Assembly: GCA_030836365.1 (NCBI GenBank)
Contig: JAURQB010000035.1
Span: 1-8,948, forward strand
Length of the DNA: 8,948 nucleotides
Reading direction: 5' to 3'
DNA from: Bdellovibrionota bacterium
GTDB taxonomy: Bacteria > Bdellovibrionota > Bacteriovoracia > Bacteriovoracales > Bacteriovoracaceae
The translations under genes and the position numbers were made by a program. Within the stretch, counting starts at the first letter, position 1. Every line of letters starts with the position of its first letter. Below are positions 7,009 to 8,948 of this stretch, piece by piece. Under the pieces are notes generated by a model. That model was not told the DNA's origin. It saw only the letters and a program-made list of their open reading frames with translations, and did no database searches.

Positions 7009-7035
7009 TCTATTCTTTTTGTTTAAGGAGAGAAA

Positions 7036-7827
7036 ATGGCGAAAAACCAAAAATCCAATGTGCTACAATTTCCGTCCCCGAGTAAAAAAGTGAGAGGCAA
7101 AAAAGCAAAAGAGAAGCTCATTATTCAATCAATGTCCTTGGTCAAAGTAGTGGCAAAAAGAATTGTCCGAAAAACACCGCCAAATGTTGAGCTCGATGAT
7201 TTAGTTAGTGTTGGTGTTATTGGCCTGATCGATGCGATTGAAAAATTTGACCCTGAAAAAGGAACCAAATTTAAAACTTATGCGGAACATCGAATTCGTG
7301 GATCCATACTGGATGAGCTCAGGGCACAAGACTGGGTGCCGAGATCCATTAGAAGAAAAGAAAAAATAATTGAAAAATCTAGACAGCGATTAGAGTCAGT
7401 TAAAGGTAGTGAAGCAACAGCAAAAGAGATAAGTAATGATCTTAAACTTGATACAGATAAAGTGCATAAAATGCTCACAAGTATAAGTCCTGCAAAAGTA
7501 GTCAATTATGATGATTACACAAGCTTCAAGGTTCAAGATGCTTCAAGTATCACCAATTATTTAGACGGAGTTAATAAGCATAACCCTTTTAAAGACGTAA
7601 GTTTGCGCTCTTCCCAGGAATATATTTTAAAGACAATGGAGTCCCTCACTGAAAATGAGCAAATTATTATGATGATGTACTATTTTGAGAGTAAAAAACT
7701 GAAGGAGATTAGCGATCATCTCGGAATAACAGAAAGTCGCGTTAGTCAATTACATATGCGGGCCAAAGGAAAAATGAAGGATTGGTTAGAGGGAGAATTT
7801 GATTCCCACAACGATCTAGTCGCCTAG
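7036..7827 (+). CDS. fliA: RNA polymerase sigma factor, FliA/WhiG (sigma-28) family
   Basis: This 263-aa group 3 sigma factor directs core RNA polymerase to promoters that in most motile bacteria drive late flagellar and chemotaxis genes. Region 2 covers about residues 34-104 and ends in RIRGSILDELRAQDWVPRS (86-104), the hallmark of the family. Region 3 lies at about 112-150. Region 4, about 195-250, has the helix-turn-helix LKEISDHLGITESRVSQLH. A basic, flexible N-terminus of about 28 residues is longer than in E. coli FliA (239 aa). AAGGAG at 7025-7030 supports the ATG at 7036. No flagellar, chemotaxis or anti-sigma (flgM) gene is visible beside it, so a non-flagellar FliA-like sigma cannot be excluded. 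The last 12 bases overlap the end of the opposing beta-helix gene, leaving no room for a terminator between them. Confidence 0.92.
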   Translation: MAKNQKSNVLQFPSPSKKVRGKKAKEKLIIQSMSLVKVVAKRIVRKTPPNVELDDLVSVGVIGLIDAIEKFDPEKGTKFKTYAEHRIRGSILDELRAQDWVPRSIRRKEKIIEKSRQRLESVKGSEATAKEISNDLKLDTDKVHKMLTSISPAKVVNYDDYTSFKVQDASSITNYLDGVNKHNPFKDVSLRSSQEYILKTMESLTENEQIIMMMYYFESKKLKEISDHLGITESRVSQLHMRAKGKMKDWLEGEFDSHNDLVA

Positions 7828-8874
7828 AGTTATTTCTCCACCATTATTAGTTTTAATTTTAATATTTATATCATCGGTTAGATTTAAATTCTGGCCGATG
7901 ATTTTCGCCTGATGCTCGGCCAAGAGAGCAAGGTTACTGCTGGAAATATGTCCGTTGTTTAGTTCTGCTTTACTTTTCATTCCAGATGCCCTGATGCCGG
8001 CCACTTTATTTTTGTTGAATTGAAACAAATCAATGTGAACGATGGCCCCATTAATAATATCTAAACCATAAAATTCATTTTCTTGAATGTATACTTGTTC
8101 TAATTCAGTAATCGCACTACCAGTGGCAATAATGCCTGAAGCTGATTTTGAAATCGAAATATTTTTTCCTCTTAGTTGTCCACCATATTGATAAATGCCA
8201 GAGCTTGAGCAATGACTAATCTCAAGATTTTGCAATTGTAATTCTCCGTTAAATTTTCCGTGATCTGTTTCAATAGCATTTTTGAATTTGATAAATTTAT
8301 TATTATCCGCAAAAAATTTAGATGCTCCTCTTAAATAAATCGAGCTGGCGCGATTATCTCCAATGAAATGATTATTTAGGGATTTTAATGCGCTCTGTGT
8401 TTCTAGGATAAATGCTTTTCTAATGCCGGAAAGCTTTACTTTTACGTTATCCATATAAAGATTACTTTTATTCAATTTGAAAGCGTAATCAGAATTAAAG
8501 GAATTTGAAAGCGACATGTTTTCTAGTTTAAGCGTCTGGTCTTGTAATTTTATTGGCGTTCTTAAATCAATTTTAATGTCCTCAAAATTTCCACTCAGAC
8601 CACGAATCGTAATGTTTTTTGTTGGGTGCATTTTTAGTTGATAATTGCCAGGCCGAACTAAAATAGTGTCGCCATTAAGAGCATGTTTCACGGCCGTATC
8701 AAGCTCTAGCGTATCGGCGTCGTTAAACTGAGCGTGTTTGCCTACTAGCCAGCGCCCAACGACCTTAGGGCTTATGGTTGGCTCAACTTTTTTTTCCGGA
8801 AACTGGGAGAATTTCACCACCGCAAATAAGGCAAAAAAGGGTAGGGAAACAAGCAGATACTTAAGTTTACTCAT
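7816..8874 (-). CDS. Secreted or membrane-anchored right-handed beta-helix protein
   Basis: The 352-aa protein begins MSKLKYLLVSLPFF, a basic start plus a hydrophobic segment (about 5-21). No ideal cleavage site follows, so it may be exported or stay anchored as a periplasm-facing protein. Residues 54-80 (DTLELDTAVKHALNGDTILV then RPGNY) are the usual entry motif of pectate-lyase-fold proteins. From about 85 to 350 come repeated short strands with ITIRG, LQLQNLEIS, GKNISIS, SGIIATGS and LDIINGA, the NosD/beta_helix type of rungs. No catalytic site of a known polysaccharide lyase is recognisable, so a binding or structural envelope role is as likely as an enzymatic one. GAAGAG (8881-8886, minus strand) precedes the ATG at 8874, and TATAAT lies at 8905-8910. 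The gene converges with fliA and overlaps it by 12 bp. Confidence 0.85.
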   Translation of the reverse strand: MSKLKYLLVSLPFFALFAVVKFSQFPEKKVEPTISPKVVGRWLVGKHAQFNDADTLELDTAVKHALNGDTILVRPGNYQLKMHPTKNITIRGLSGNFEDIKIDLRTPIKLQDQTLKLENMSLSNSFNSDYAFKLNKSNLYMDNVKVKLSGIRKAFILETQSALKSLNNHFIGDNRASSIYLRGASKFFADNNKFIKFKNAIETDHGKFNGELQLQNLEISHCSSSGIYQYGGQLRGKNISISKSASGIIATGSAITELEQVYIQENEFYGLDIINGAIVHIDLFQFNKNKVAGIRASGMKSKAELNNGHISSSNLALLAEHQAKIIGQNLNLTDDINIKIKTNNGGEITLGD

Positions 8875-8904
8875 TAAAATCTCTTCGAGTCAGTGGAGGC
8901 TTAA

Positions 8905-8910
8905 ATTATA
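8905..8910 (-). promoter_or_regulatory. Candidate -10 element (TATAAT) for the beta-helix gene
   Basis: A perfect TATAAT on the minus strand lies 30 bp upstream of the ATG at 8874, predicting a short leader of about 24 nt. A good TTGACA-like -35 is not evident; TGCATT at 17-bp spacing is a poor match. Confidence 0.45.
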
Positions 8911-8928
8911 GCTTAAAAAGAGGAGATA

Positions 8929-8948
8929 ATGCAGTGCTTTTTCGCACA
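8929..8948 (+). CDS. Possible start of a divergent gene cut by the right edge
   Basis: AAGAGGAG (8918-8925) is followed by an ATG at 8929 and the open codons MQCFFA up to the window edge. The purine-rich site is a good Shine-Dalgarno candidate if GAGG is used, giving 5-nt spacing. Only six codons are visible, so no function can be given and the call may be chance. Confidence 0.3.

Larger units (their letters stand above)
6657..7035. other. Intergenic region between divergent acs and fliA
   Basis: This 379-bp stretch must hold the promoters of both flanking genes. On the acs side are a TATAAA (6741-6746, minus strand) with no good -35, and a short inverted repeat GACAA-N6-TTGTC (6716-6731), which could be an operator between promoter and gene. 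Central repeats are ACTCAA-GCTT-TTGAGT (6889-6904) and TCGAA-N5-TTCGA (6929-6943). A plus-strand frame from TTG 6785 to 6988 encodes 67 residues with a hydrophobic stretch ending in LILGC, which resembles a lipobox. It lacks an ATG and a ribosome site, so I do not call it a gene. No convincing promoter for fliA was found. Confidence 0.5.

Noticed and set aside
6829..7050. Minus-strand 73-codon frame across the acs-fliA intergenic region
   Set aside because: It runs into the fliA start, has no ribosome site and no recognisable features.

Overview
The window looks like a chromosomal segment of an AT-rich Gram-negative bacterium. The mix of genes fits the Bdellovibrionota, perhaps near Bacteriovorax, Peredibacter or Halobacteriovorax: a FliA-type sigma factor with good Shine-Dalgarno sites, several small secreted proteins of unknown role, a secreted beta-helix protein, and strongly AT-biased codon use. 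That placement is inferred from overall character; no rRNA or other phylogenetic marker is present.

Layout. (1) 1-1209, plus strand: the C-terminal 402 residues of PaaZ, the bifunctional ring-opening enzyme of aerobic phenylacetate degradation, cut by the left edge. (2) 1256-4733, plus strand: an AT-rich accessory block. It holds a polytopic membrane protein resembling a GT-C glycosyltransferase or polysaccharide-assembly protein (1256-2857), a predicted secreted protein with the catalytic signature of the HipA/PI4-kinase/FAM20 kinase superfamily (2961-3905), and a secreted-protein gene (4069-4733) whose frame is broken by one base just after its signal-peptide start. Upstream of the broken gene lie a perfect 17-bp palindrome and a well-spaced sigma-54 (-24/-12) promoter candidate. 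(3) 4770-6656, minus strand: acs, acetyl-CoA synthetase, convergent with the broken gene. (4) 6657-7035: an intergenic region between the divergent acs and fliA, with several short inverted repeats. (5) 7036-7827, plus strand: a FliA/WhiG-family sigma factor, here with no visible flagellar neighbours. (6) 7816-8874, minus strand: a secreted or membrane-anchored right-handed beta-helix protein, overlapping the 3' end of fliA tail to tail by 12 bp. (7) 8929-8948: the possible first codons of a divergent gene leaving the window.

How the genes work together. PaaZ and Acs both belong to central carbon and acyl-CoA metabolism but are not in one operon. The block between them encodes envelope or secreted products, and its composition differs visibly from the flanking metabolic genes, which suggests an acquired or fast-evolving insertion. 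The strongest leads are the exported kinase-like protein and, next to it, the sigma-54-type promoter, palindrome and frameshifted secreted gene. No rRNA, tRNA, CRISPR array, transposase or phage gene was seen.
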